DNA of 44,948 nucleotides. Source: Lentisphaerae bacterium GWF2_44_16 (GTDB lineage Bacteria > Verrucomicrobiota > Lentisphaeria > Victivallales > GWF2-45-14). Shown here piece by piece: positions 1-9,216 of this stretch. How positions within the stretch are numbered: the first letter of the stretch is position 1; every line of letters begins with the position of its first letter. The notes beneath the pieces were generated by a model. It ran no database searches. It saw only the letters and a list, made by a program, of their open reading frames with translations, and had not been told where the DNA came from. The DNA is taken from assembly GCA_001803225.1 (NCBI GenBank), contig MHBF01000111.1:1-44948 (forward strand), written 5' to 3'. The translations under genes were made by a program, and so were the position numbers.

Positions 1-206
1 ACAACGGTAAGGGCTACAAGATTTATAATTACATCGGGAGATATTTTGTCAAGGTTTTTGCGGCAGAGGTCCCTGTCTGTAAGATCGCAGTTTATATCTG
101 TCTTGCCCGACTTTGAGAGGCTTGTGACATCAAAACCTTTATCCCTGAGAAAAGGAAGAAGATTTGAACCGAGAAGTCCGGAAGCGCCTGTCATAAGTAT
201 TTTCAT
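1..206 (-). CDS. RmlD-like NAD(P)-dependent sugar-nucleotide reductase (N-terminal part, cut by window edge)
   Basis: The minus strand reads an N-terminus with a Rossmann dinucleotide-binding motif (MKILMTGASGLLGSN) at residues 1-15, and after about 60 residues a segment PDVIINLVALT typical of extended short-chain dehydrogenases of the RmlD (dTDP-4-dehydrorhamnose reductase) type. Only about 68 codons are present because the gene runs off the left edge. It starts 2 nt after the stop of the upstream methylase, so the two are probably co-transcribed with the PseB-like gene. Its likely role is reduction of a nucleotide-activated deoxysugar for surface glycan synthesis. The substrate cannot be set from this fragment. 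Confidence 0.75.
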   Translation of the reverse strand, partial: MKILMTGASGLLGSNLLPFLRDKGFDVTSLSKSGKTDINCDLTDRDLCRKNLDKISPDVIINLVALTV

Positions 207-208
207 AA

Positions 209-844
209 TTATATTTTTTCCATTAAAAACCAGGTTATGTCTGTTTTCGGAAAATGTATATCTCTATGATAACAAAAACCGTAATCAACCAGTTTCAAGT
301 CATCATATTTATCAAGCATTTCTCCCGCAAAATCACGTTTGAAAAGTTTTTCTGAAAACCCTCGGTAATTAATTTCAACCGGAACGGGATTATAAAATTC
401 CGCTATACATATATATTTTCTGCTGCTTTCATACAAAAGCTCATAAACCTGATTGAGCATTTCGGGATTAAGATGTATAAGCACTGTCTTAATCAGAGCA
501 AAATCCCTGGGCCTGTCTATCTGAAAGTCCAGTATGGATTTATTGAAAACCTTAATTGCTTCGATTTTCTTTAATTCCTTTACGGCATCCTTATTGATTT
601 CAACAGCGGACAACTCCACGTCTGGAATAAGTGTTCTGAGCGCTCTGAGATTAAGCCCTATGTTAGCGCCGTATTCTATTGCCGACTTAATTTTTTCCAT
701 CTTTGACAATATCCTGGAAAAAAGAAATACGTTCTGGTTGAGAATCTCAGCGCTTTTATTTCTCTCTATATATTCGGTTCCAAACTTTTCAGCCCAGAAT
801 TTTTCCTGCTCAGTCTTATATTTCTTCATCAGCCCCCGGCTCAT
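209..844 (-). CDS. SAM-dependent methyltransferase, pseudaminic-acid-biosynthesis-associated methylase family
   Basis: A 211-residue protein whose opening (EQEKFWAEKFGTEYIERN) matches the family named pseudaminic acid biosynthesis-associated methylase. The SAM-binding motif I is visible as IEYGANIGLNLRAL at about residues 57-70, in a compact class I methyltransferase fold. The family is known from context only, next to nonulosonic acid or other glycan genes; the acceptor is not established. A second start six codons in (MKKYKTEQ) has a G-rich stretch just upstream and may be the true one. It lies downstream of the PseB-like gene and directly upstream of the RmlD-like gene on the same strand, consistent with one surface-sugar operon. 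Confidence 0.85.
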   Translation of the reverse strand: MSRGLMKKYKTEQEKFWAEKFGTEYIERNKSAEILNQNVFLFSRILSKMEKIKSAIEYGANIGLNLRALRTLIPDVELSAVEINKDAVKELKKIEAIKVFNKSILDFQIDRPRDFALIKTVLIHLNPEMLNQVYELLYESSRKYICIAEFYNPVPVEINYRGFSEKLFKRDFAGEMLDKYDDLKLVDYGFCYHRDIHFPKTDITWFLMEKI

Positions 845-969
845 TAATTAAAATTTTAACACATAAAATCCGTTTAAACTTTTATGGTATTTGGGAATAT
901 ATTCCAGTTTTCAAAGCTTCGCAAGGGGATGGAATACCTATTTTGCGCCCCCAACTGATTTCACACTTT

Positions 970-2013
<1,044 letters not shown>

Positions 2014-2171
2014 TTAAACCTGATACACACAACGCGCTAAAACTCTTAAAATACTGCTTCTTTAATGGATTTACAAATTTTTTTGAATAGAATTTAACGC
2101 GGAATACTGGCATTCTTCAAATTTTATATTCTATTATTAGTTTTTAAATTCACACGGGATATTTATTTCCT

Positions 2172-2969
2172 TTGAACACGGCTCATACATCATTTAGCAA
2201 TACAGGCAGGGTTTTATTATATTTGTCGCTGATAATGCTTTTCGCGTTCGCCCTGCGGATCGGACGTTGTCTTGTGGTAACCCACATGGACAAGGACTCC
2301 GTCATGTATATCGGCGTCGGCAAAAAACTCGCCCATGACGGCATCAAAACGGCATTTGAACGCAATCCGCGCATTCCTCCCCTTTACATATTTACAATAG
2401 CCTGCGGAGAATATATGGGGATAGATGGTGAAACTGCGGGACGGGCGGTGTCTGTTCTGGCCGGTACTCTTCTAACCTTGGCTGGTTTCATGGTAGGATG
2501 GTCCCTCTTCAAAAATGCCAATCTGGCATTGATTTCAGCTTTTCTCATTGCCGTTCATCCATTTCTTATCGTCATAAGCGAAGATGTGATGAGGGACAGC
2601 CTTTTTGACACGCTCATCGCGTTTTCGCTGGCTTTCGCATTAATGGGCTCGGAAAAAGGAAAATTCTGGCAATGGGGTCTTTCAGGTTTATTTGCCGGAC
2701 TTGCGACTTTGACCAGAAGTGAAGGTTCCGTCATGATTCTTGCCATTCCCATCTGGATTATTGTGGATTTATTTGTCAAACGTTCTGAATTTAAAAAGAC
2801 ACTTTTTAAGTTCATTCCTTCATTCTTTTTCGCTCTTCTGATATTTTGCCTTTGTACGTTTCCTGTTGAATACATACTTAAAGGTACCGCCTCCAAATGG
2901 ATGGTTTTTGATACGCGAATCTTCGGATATTTGAAAAGTGTAGCAGGAATAGAAAAAAATAAAAAATGA
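2172..2969 (+). CDS. GT39-like membrane glycosyltransferase, N-terminal half (split gene)
   Basis: 265 residues with a first membrane segment, then an acidic loop (HMDKDSVMYIG) in the place of the Asp-rich first extracytoplasmic loop of GT39/ArnT-like polyprenyl-phosphate sugar transferases, a proline-containing loop (NPRIPPLYIF) and several further hydrophobic helices. The start used is TTG; an internal ATG at about 2235 would cut into the first helix. No strong ribosome binding site is seen. The frame closes in an A-rich run with a TGA that overlaps the ATG of the next frame (ATGA). The two pieces together give about 560 residues, the normal length of the family, so this is probably one gene split by a frameshift or read by recoding. 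Confidence 0.7.
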   Translation: MNTAHTSFSNTGRVLLYLSLIMLFAFALRIGRCLVVTHMDKDSVMYIGVGKKLAHDGIKTAFERNPRIPPLYIFTIACGEYMGIDGETAGRAVSVLAGTLLTLAGFMVGWSLFKNANLALISAFLIAVHPFLIVISEDVMRDSLFDTLIAFSLAFALMGSEKGKFWQWGLSGLFAGLATLTRSEGSVMILAIPIWIIVDLFVKRSEFKKTLFKFIPSFFFALLIFCLCTFPVEYILKGTASKWMVFDTRIFGYLKSVAGIEKNKK

Positions 2970-3859
2970 TTTCTCCCATATACAGACCTTTTTTTGAGTT
3001 GACAAAGCTTGTCAGAGCTTTCGCCGATGCTATTTTCTATACCAACATTGTTCTCCTGGTATTTTCATACATGAACAGGAAACTCTTCAAAAAAGAGGCT
3101 CCCCTGCGGCTTTTCATGGTGGTTTTTGTCTTTAATATAATTCTCCAGTTCATTGTATTTTTTTCCGCCCCTTACGAAAAAAGGTACTTATGTTTTTTTA
3201 CGTTTATGGTTGTAATTCTTTCAGTCCCGGGTGTTCCGAAGCTTGCCGAACTTATTCAGAAATTGTCAAAATACATTCCATGGCTTACCCCTAAAATTTC
3301 TTTTACGGCAGTAATGCTTATTATAATCGGAATTTCCGCCGGCAAAGCCCTCACCCCTTCCGGTAATCCTAAAAGATGGTTCAAAGATATTCCAGTTGAA
3401 ATAAAAAAGCATTGTCCCCCGGGACAAATGCCTGTTCTCATAACCGATTCAAGCGATGAAAGAAGCGCTTACTACGCCAAAGCCGATTACATAAAACTGT
3501 CTCTCGGCGACGAAAATATAAGGTATAAAAAAGTAAACGGCGTTATTTCAGAAATATTCCCCCTGGCAAACAGGTATTCCATCGGATTTCTTGTCAAGCG
3601 CGGCGTAAATGACTCTTACGGCGCCTGGGTCTTAATGGATATACCTCATGGCTTTGAATATTTTTCTGATAACATTCAAAATTTGGGCGGCGATAAGGTT
3701 TTTGTTCTCGTCACTATGAGCCACAAGGATTTCAGTGTTTATTTTGAAGAAAAAAGTATTCCTTTTCCCTCAATAAAATTCATAAAAGAATTTAAGTATA
3801 AACATGGGAAAATGATTTTCACCCTTTATCAGGGCATCCCTCCCGTTGCTAAAAAATAG
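2966..3859 (+). CDS. GT39-like membrane glycosyltransferase, C-terminal half (split gene)
   Basis: 297 residues: three to four hydrophobic helices in the first 130 residues (for example FYTNIVLLVFSYM and FTFMVVILSVPGV), then a soluble C-terminal domain of about 165 residues, the arrangement expected for the C-terminal half of a GT39/PMT-like enzyme. The ATG overlaps the stop of the preceding frame by 4 nt, in a -1 register, just after AAAAAA. Three explanations fit: a real frameshift mutation, programmed -1 slippage on the A run, or two subunits made by translational coupling. The in-frame TAA at 2960 excludes a long N-terminal extension in this register. Confidence 0.65.
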   Translation: MISPIYRPFFELTKLVRAFADAIFYTNIVLLVFSYMNRKLFKKEAPLRLFMVVFVFNIILQFIVFFSAPYEKRYLCFFTFMVVILSVPGVPKLAELIQKLSKYIPWLTPKISFTAVMLIIIGISAGKALTPSGNPKRWFKDIPVEIKKHCPPGQMPVLITDSSDERSAYYAKADYIKLSLGDENIRYKKVNGVISEIFPLANRYSIGFLVKRGVNDSYGAWVLMDIPHGFEYFSDNIQNLGGDKVFVLVTMSHKDFSVYFEEKSIPFPSIKFIKEFKYKHGKMIFTLYQGIPPVAKK

Positions 3860-3894
3860 TTTCTGACGGAAATATGACGGAAGTATAAATTTTG

Positions 3895-4899
3895 ATGAAA
3901 ATTCTATTTTTAATAAAATCCCTCAAAACTCCAAGTTCACGAATCAGGGCTATTGATTTAATTCCCGAACTTAAAAAAAATGGAATCGATGCGGATATAG
4001 AAATCCTGCCCGACTCTTTTCTCAAACGTGTCCGCTTGTTCAAAAAAGCTTCTTCATATCCAGCCGTCATTTTGCAGAAAAGATTACTTAACTATATGGA
4101 ATTAAAAATATTACGCAAAAGCGTCAATTTTCTCATTTTTGACTTTGACGATGCGATATATCATAGAAACGCATCTCCTTCCATATCCCTTAAAGATTAT
4201 ATAAGTCACACAAGGGAAAGAAAATTCAAACGCACTGTCCTATGCTCTGATATGCTTATTGCCGCAAATAATATCCTTGCCGGAAAAGTCAGGGAAATCG
4301 ACGAACAAAAACCTCTTGCGGTAATCCCTTCGTCGATAAATACCGTCAGATTACCCGTCAAAAACGATTACACCCTTTCAAGTCCTATTATAATAGGCTG
4401 GACTGGAACACGTTCCACATTAAGATATCTTGAGTACATTCGTCCGTCACTTGAAGAAGTTTCAAAAAAACATGACTTTATATTAAACATAGTTGCCGAC
4501 AAAAATATAGAACTTCCCGGCATCAACACCAGATTCACAAAATGGGATGAAAAAGGACAGTTTTTTGAGATATCTCAGTTCGACATAGGCATAATGCCCT
4601 TGTCTCAGGACCCTTTTTCCGAAGGCAAAGCCTCTTATAAGCTTCTCCAATATATGGCCGCGGGAGTTCCTTCCGTATGTTCCGCGGTCGGAATGAATAA
4701 TGAAGTTTCAGGAAACAATGAATTCTGCCTTAAAGCTTCAAGCCCTTCCGAATTCAGTTCTCAAATCATTAAGCTCATTGAAGATGATGATCTTAGAGAA
4801 GAAATAGGTTTGAAATGCAAAAGACTTGTCAACGAACAATACAGCCTTACTCAAACCGCAAAAAAACTTGCCGGCATTCTCCTGAAAATTTCTTTATAA
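3895..4899 (+). CDS. Glycosyltransferase, GT4-like (GT-B fold)
   Basis: 334 residues. The N-terminus MKILFLIKSLKTPSSRIRA is a GT-B nucleotide-sugar transferase start. The C-terminal half has the typical donor-domain pattern: IIIGWTGTRSTLRYL at about 160-175, FDIGIMPLSQDPFSEGKASY near 230-250 (acidic/Gly nucleotide-sugar binding region) and KLLQYMAAGVPSVCS. It probably adds a sugar to a lipid-linked or protein-linked glycan. ATG at 3895 is preferred over the TTG at 3892 because GGAAG lies about 10 nt upstream. It follows the split GT39 gene by 35 nt on the same strand, so these are likely one operon. Donor and acceptor are not predictable here. Confidence 0.8.
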   Translation: MKILFLIKSLKTPSSRIRAIDLIPELKKNGIDADIEILPDSFLKRVRLFKKASSYPAVILQKRLLNYMELKILRKSVNFLIFDFDDAIYHRNASPSISLKDYISHTRERKFKRTVLCSDMLIAANNILAGKVREIDEQKPLAVIPSSINTVRLPVKNDYTLSSPIIIGWTGTRSTLRYLEYIRPSLEEVSKKHDFILNIVADKNIELPGINTRFTKWDEKGQFFEISQFDIGIMPLSQDPFSEGKASYKLLQYMAAGVPSVCSAVGMNNEVSGNNEFCLKASSPSEFSSQIIKLIEDDDLREEIGLKCKRLVNEQYSLTQTAKKLAGILLKISL

Positions 4900-4959
4900 A
4901 TTAACGGAATGTAAGAAAAAATCCTATCCGCTAAAATAGAAATCCTACAGAGTTGAAAA

Positions 4960-5922
4960 TCAATTTTTAAGGTATGTCACGCTGTCACGGACAATCAAGC
5001 TGTATGGAAAAACTGACTGCTGTGGAAACTTGGGACCTTTGATATGGGCTTCGATTGCGTCCGCGGCGGTTTTTGCCAGTGTGATATGGTCCTGTGTTAT
5101 GGTTGTTTGGGGTGGAACGGCGTAACGTGAAAACATTTTGTATTCCGATGTAATCAGTGAAATATCATCGGGAACGCGTTTGTTGAAAAGAGACAATGCG
5201 TAGGCGCTGATAATTCCGGCATTTCCTCCGGGGCAGAATAGAGCATCCACTTTCTGCTTAAGCAGTTTCCCGATGATTTCCACATAATTATCGTCGTTTG
5301 ACAAGTATATCAGGGATTCATTTGAATCAAGTCCTCTTTTTTTCAGGGCATTGACGATTGCGGCGTAACGCGCGTCGGCATTTCCCTGTCCGGCTTTGCC
5401 GTGAATGATGCACCCTATTTTCCGATGGCCTCTTTCATAAAGGTGCACAATGGCAATGTCCATTCCCTGATTTTCATCGGAGCGTATCGAATATATGTTG
5501 GAAGAACTGGCGGGCAAGTCACGGTCAATGAGTATCAGAGGGACCGGAAAACGCTCCGACCACTTTTTGAAATCGTCCGGTTCCGCGCCGATGGCGACGG
5601 CCCCGCAGAATTGAATGCTGTCAAGTCGTTCCAGATTGTCCTGAGGCAGTATTTCAAGCCGGAAATTACGTTTGGGCAGTTCGAGCGTAAGTGCCATCAT
5701 TGCCATTTCCAGACAGTTACGGATTGGATAAATCGCGTCTCCGGGAAGAATTATGACAACATTCCTCTGCTTGCTTGAGAGCCGGGGGTGATAGCCTTTG
5801 GCTTTGGCAATGCCAAAGACATGTTCACGCACTTCATTGCGTATGTTGGGATGATGGCTGAATACCCGTGAAACTGTGGCAGGAGAAACTCCTGCGAGTC
5901 TGGCTATTTCCTGTAATTTCAT
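4960..5922 (-). CDS. LacI-family transcriptional regulator
   Basis: 320 residues. The first 22 residues form the LacI helix-turn-helix (EIARLAGVSPATVSRVF), followed by a hinge (SSKQRNVVIILPGD) and a periplasmic-binding-protein-like effector domain with the typical DENQGMDIAIVHLYERGHRKIG segment. Members normally repress sugar catabolic genes and respond to a sugar or sugar phosphate. AAGGAAAC lies about 7 nt before the ATG. The gene is divergent from the oxidoreductase operon at 6156-9076, which is the most likely target. The effector is unknown. Confidence 0.92.
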   Translation of the reverse strand: MKLQEIARLAGVSPATVSRVFSHHPNIRNEVREHVFGIAKAKGYHPRLSSKQRNVVIILPGDAIYPIRNCLEMAMMALTLELPKRNFRLEILPQDNLERLDSIQFCGAVAIGAEPDDFKKWSERFPVPLILIDRDLPASSSNIYSIRSDENQGMDIAIVHLYERGHRKIGCIIHGKAGQGNADARYAAIVNALKKRGLDSNESLIYLSNDDNYVEIIGKLLKQKVDALFCPGGNAGIISAYALSLFNKRVPDDISLITSEYKMFSRYAVPPQTTITQDHITLAKTAADAIEAHIKGPKFPQQSVFPYSLIVRDSVTYLKN

Positions 5923-5953
5923 GCAAAAGTTTCCTTATTTTTGACTCATTTGC

Positions 5954-5981
5954 AATATATCATGCTTTTTGCTGAAAACAA
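5954..5981 (-). promoter_or_regulatory. Putative sigma-70 promoter of the LacI gene
   Basis: On the minus strand TTGTTT and TATATT are separated by 16 nt and lie about 32 nt before the LacI start codon. The match is moderate and the surroundings are AT-rich, so this is a guess from position and spacing. Confidence 0.3.
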
Positions 5982-6154
5982 ATATCTTTTACATCAAGCT
6001 TTTCAAGGAAAAGCCTTACGGGCACTTGTCTGCAAAGAGCATAAAAGATATAATTATTAACGGAGAGATGACTAATCCCTATACTTATGAACATGATTAT
6101 CTGGTGCAGGAAGTGACTCTTGTCGCTGCCGGATATACAAAGTGGAAGAAATAA
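5969..6154 (+). CDS. Short open frame of unknown function, possible C-terminal gene remnant
   Basis: The frame is open from about 5945 and ends at TAA 6152-6154, one base before the ATG of the oxidoreductase. The last 45 residues (…NGEMTNPYTYEHDYLVQEV…GYTKWKK) look like genuine protein rather than random translation, and the ribosome binding site of the next gene (GGAAG) lies within its end, as in an operon. There is no good start: the first candidate is TTG at 5969 without a clear ribosome binding site. I cannot assign a family. It may be a small protein or the decayed 3' end of a gene lost by deletion next to the LacI gene. Confidence 0.35.
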   Translation: MLKTNIFYIKLFKEKPYGHLSAKSIKDIIINGEMTNPYTYEHDYLVQEVTLVAAGYTKWKK

Positions 6155-6155
6155 G

Positions 6156-7118
6156 ATGTACGCAATACTGATAAAAGAAGACAAATCATTGGTTTGGAGC
6201 GAAGTTCCCGATCCCGTTATCAAGGCCAATGAGATACTGCTTGAAGTCCATGCCGCCGCTTTGAACAGGGCCGATCTGCTCCAGCGCGAAGGCAAATATC
6301 CGTCTCCTCCGGGATGGCCTGAATGGATGGGGCTTGAAGTCTCCGTCGTCGTCATCAAAGCCCCGGGACAAAGTCGCTGGAAAGTCGGCGACAAGGTTTG
6401 CGCGTTGCTGGGAGGCGGAGGATATGCTGAAAAAGTCGCTGTTCCGGCGGATATGGCATTGCCGGTACCGGACGGTCTTTCGATGGTCGAAGCGGCAGCG
6501 ATTCCGGAGGCATTTGCTACTTCCTATCTGAATTTATGTATCGAAGGAGGAATGAAAGCCGGGGATACCGTTTTCATCCAGGCCGGAGCAAGCGGGCTCG
6601 GCATGGCTGCGATACAATTGGCAAAGGCGTTCGGATGCAAAGTCATGACGACAGTGAGTTCGGCTGAAAAAGCTGAATTTGTCCGTAATCTGGGTGCAGA
6701 TATCGTCATTAACCGGAAGACTGAAGATATCGCGGAAGTAATGGATAAAAACCCGGTTGATATAGCTATGGATTGTGTTGCCGGTCCCGGGCTCGGGCGT
6801 TGCATCGAAAAAATGGCTCCTGGCGGCCGCTGGATTGTAATCGCCACTCTCGGCGGAGCTGAAAGCAAAATCGATATGAATACATTTTTCAAACGCGGCA
6901 TCAAACTTATCGGCAGTACATTGAGAAGCCGGAGTTCTGAAATGAAAGCGAAAATTCTAGCAGATCTTGAAGCAAAGTTATGGAACAAGTTTTCCTCCGG
7001 CGCAATCAAACCGGTTATTTATAAGACATTGCCGATTACGAGCGCGGAAGAAGCCCATGTAATTCTTCAGCGTCAGGAAAATTTGGGAAAAGTAGTTCTG
7101 ATAACTAAAAATAGATAA
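6156..7118 (+). CDS. NAD(P)H:quinone oxidoreductase, zinc-independent MDR superfamily (PIG3-like)
   Basis: 320 residues. The motif NRADLLQREGKYPSPPG at about 36-52 is a hallmark of the PIG3/TP53I3-type quinone oxidoreductases of the medium-chain dehydrogenase superfamily. The NADPH-binding region AGASGLGMAAIQLAKAFG follows at about 145-160, then GADIVINRKTED. The zinc-binding Cys/His of alcohol dehydrogenases are absent, as expected for this branch. The ATG at 6156, one base after the previous stop, is preferred over a TTG at 6120 because GGAAG precedes it. It is the first clear gene of a three-gene plus-strand group (with SDR and Gfo/Idh/MocA) divergent from the LacI regulator, so a sugar or sugar-acid redox pathway is likely. 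Confidence 0.85.
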   Translation: MYAILIKEDKSLVWSEVPDPVIKANEILLEVHAAALNRADLLQREGKYPSPPGWPEWMGLEVSVVVIKAPGQSRWKVGDKVCALLGGGGYAEKVAVPADMALPVPDGLSMVEAAAIPEAFATSYLNLCIEGGMKAGDTVFIQAGASGLGMAAIQLAKAFGCKVMTTVSSAEKAEFVRNLGADIVINRKTEDIAEVMDKNPVDIAMDCVAGPGLGRCIEKMAPGGRWIVIATLGGAESKIDMNTFFKRGIKLIGSTLRSRSSEMKAKILADLEAKLWNKFSSGAIKPVIYKTLPITSAEEAHVILQRQENLGKVVLITKNR

Positions 7119-7132
7119 TGAGGGCAAACAAC

Positions 7133-7879
7133 ATGAGATTTAAAAATAAGGTTGCAATTGTCAGCGGGGCTGCTTCCGGTATGGGACTTTTGACGGCGCA
7201 AAAATTAACAGAAGAAGGCGCAAAAGTCATTTTGACCGACATTAATATCGATATGTTGTCCGCGGAGGCGGAAAACATCCGTAAAAATGGAGGTGAAGCT
7301 CTCGTCGTTCAAGTTGATGTGCGCAAGTATGAACAGATCAAACACGCCGCCGATACGGCGGTTGAAAAATATGGAGCTATCGACATTCTGCTGAATTTTG
7401 CCGGCGGTGCTGAGGGGCGGGTCTTAAACTGCTCTGCACCCTTTCATGAAATGCCTGTCGAGGTTATTGATTGGGGGTTGGATGTAAATCTCAAAGGCGC
7501 AGTTTATTTCTGCCGTGCCGTACTCGGCACGATGATAAAACAAAAAAGAGGCGTCATCATCAATCTTGGCTCGGTTACCGGTATGGAGGGCGGCGGATTC
7601 GGCGCGGTAAATTACAGTGCGGCAAAAAGCGGTATCATCGGTTTGACAAAATCCATGGCACTCTGCGGTGCGCCTTACAATGTACGGGCCTGTTGCGTAT
7701 CCCCCGGCCCGGTACTGACGCGTCCAGGCATGGCGAACATGAAAACTCGTCTGGGGCGCGCAGCCGAACCGCAGGAAGTCGTTGATCTCATTCTTTACCT
7801 CTGTTCGGATAAGGCGGCGTTCATTACCGGCTCAAACTATGTGATTGATGGCGGCCGCAGTTGCGGCGGCATGGAATAA
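7133..7879 (+). CDS. Short-chain dehydrogenase/reductase (SDR)
   Basis: 248 residues with the classical SDR signature: cofactor motif SGAASGMG at 11-18, LLNFAGG in place of NNAG at about 87-92, catalytic Ser in LGSVTG (about 147), YSAAK (Tyr161, Lys165), and SPGPVLTRPG near the C-terminus. Such enzymes oxidise or reduce a hydroxyl/keto group with NAD(P). The ATG at 7133 has GAGGGC at a good distance; an upstream ATG at 7118 overlaps the previous stop (TAATG) and may be used for coupling. The substrate is unknown, but the flanking dehydrogenases suggest stepwise oxidation of a polyol or sugar derivative. Confidence 0.9.
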   Translation: MRFKNKVAIVSGAASGMGLLTAQKLTEEGAKVILTDINIDMLSAEAENIRKNGGEALVVQVDVRKYEQIKHAADTAVEKYGAIDILLNFAGGAEGRVLNCSAPFHEMPVEVIDWGLDVNLKGAVYFCRAVLGTMIKQKRGVIINLGSVTGMEGGGFGAVNYSAAKSGIIGLTKSMALCGAPYNVRACCVSPGPVLTRPGMANMKTRLGRAAEPQEVVDLILYLCSDKAAFITGSNYVIDGGRSCGGME

Positions 7880-7918
7880 TCAAAAACAGATAAATTTCAA
7901 TATAAAAATAGAAGATTT

Positions 7919-9076
7919 ATGAAGAAAATATGGAAAATAGGGATAATCAAGGACAGGGCCGTGCCTATGCTTGGCCTGCACGGTCATCAAGTGGCTTTCC
8001 GAGGGCTTCCCGGTGTGGAAATTGCCGCGTTGGCGGATTCCAATACGGAAAATCTGGATGAAATCATCTCGCTTATCGGGGCAAAAAGGCATTATTTGAA
8101 TCATACTGAAATGCTGGACAAAGAAAAACCGGACATTGTTGTACTTTGTTCCCGCCACCCTCACGATCATTTGCCTCAAATCAAAGCGGCAGCGGAAAGA
8201 GGTATTCACGTTTATTGCGAAAAACCGATGACCGTCAACTTGCGGGAAGCCGACCAGATTGTTGAGATTTCAGAAAAACACAATATCAAAATCTGCGTTG
8301 CTCATCCGGCCCGTTACGATCTGGGTTTCAGAACAATGAAAAAAATGATTGAAATGGGTGAAATCGGAAGCCCGCTCACAATTTACGGCAGAGGGAAAAA
8401 CGATCATCGCGGAGGCGGAGAGGATTTGCTTGTTTTGGGAACCCATATACTTGATTTGCAGACATTCTTTTTCGGCGCGCCGGATTATGTCATGGCAGAT
8501 ATGACAGCCAACGGACGCCCCGTTGTTAAGACCGATAGTACTAAAACAGTGGAACCGATAGGGCCGACAGCTGCTGACGAAATATTTGCCTGTTTCCGTT
8601 TTCCTGAAGGTGTTCGTGGAATTTTTGAAAGCAGGCGGGGACTCTTTGAGAGAAGTAACGGCATTATACACATGGGAATTACCGTTGCCGGAACAAAAGG
8701 AGCTCTTTCTCTGCGCTTTTGCGATATCAAACCTGAAGACAAACTTCGGATTAGCCGCCGACCTGGTCCGCTGGAGGATAATTCCGCATATGAAGAAGTT
8801 CCACTAACTGAAGAACGTAGAATCTCAGGTGCGGAGGCACTTGATTATTCCTTATGTGGCAAAAAGGATATTTGCGGCACAAAATGGTTTCTTGAAGCAA
8901 ACCGTTTCGCAGCCTGGGACCTGATATGCGCTATAGAAGAAGATCGAGAACCTGTATCCAACGCGCATAATGCCAGACTTGCACTGGAAATGATTTACGG
9001 CATCTACGCATCACATCTTTCCAGAGGCATTGTCAATTTCCCGCTTACAGATAGAACACATCCTCTAGACAAATGA
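7919..9076 (+). CDS. Gfo/Idh/MocA-family oxidoreductase
   Basis: 385 residues. The family pattern is clear: an N-terminal dinucleotide-binding region, ALADSNTENL, VVLCSRHPHDHLPQIKAAAERG, and the hallmark HVYCEKPMTVNLREA (EKP motif) at about residues 98-112, followed by VAHPARYDLGF and an alpha/beta C-terminal domain. These enzymes use NAD(P) to oxidise sugars, inositols or sugar nucleotides. It is the last gene of the group divergent from the LacI regulator, 39 nt after the SDR. The exact substrate cannot be read from sequence alone. Confidence 0.9.
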   Translation: MKKIWKIGIIKDRAVPMLGLHGHQVAFRGLPGVEIAALADSNTENLDEIISLIGAKRHYLNHTEMLDKEKPDIVVLCSRHPHDHLPQIKAAAERGIHVYCEKPMTVNLREADQIVEISEKHNIKICVAHPARYDLGFRTMKKMIEMGEIGSPLTIYGRGKNDHRGGGEDLLVLGTHILDLQTFFFGAPDYVMADMTANGRPVVKTDSTKTVEPIGPTAADEIFACFRFPEGVRGIFESRRGLFERSNGIIHMGITVAGTKGALSLRFCDIKPEDKLRISRRPGPLEDNSAYEEVPLTEERRISGAEALDYSLCGKKDICGTKWFLEANRFAAWDLICAIEEDREPVSNAHNARLALEMIYGIYASHLSRGIVNFPLTDRTHPLDK

Positions 9077-9089
9077 TATATTGATTCCA

Positions 9090-9109
9090 TAATTTTTTCG
9101 AGAAAATTA
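9090..9109. repeat. AT-rich inverted repeat downstream of the Gfo/Idh/MocA gene
   Basis: TAATTTT and AAAATTA are perfect complements around a 6-nt loop (TTCGAG), 13 nt after the gene end. It could act as a weak terminator, but the stem is nearly all A-T, so the function is uncertain. Confidence 0.35.
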
Positions 9110-9140
9110 ATCATAAAAATAGAGTCCCTGCTCTGCGGCT

Positions 9141-9168
9141 TTGCTAAATCTCGCATTCACAGTAGATT
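9141..9168 (+). promoter_or_regulatory. Putative promoter of the AraC gene at 9217
   Basis: TTGCTA and TAGATT are spaced 16 nt apart, ending about 48 nt before the ATG. The match is moderate and the call rests on sequence and position only. Confidence 0.35.
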
Positions 9169-9216
9169 ATTATGACTGAAATGAAAGGGCAATCTAATTG
9201 AAAGGCCCCCTCGGAA

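Noticed and set aside
894..905. Palindrome GGAATATATTCC in the gap between pseB and the methylase gene
   Set aside because: Short and AT-rich, within an operon gap, with no T run or known binding pattern.
5960..6394. Minus-strand open frame of 144 codons opposite the oxidoreductase start
   Set aside because: It overlaps the well-supported quinone oxidoreductase on the other strand and shows no family motif; it is a shadow frame.
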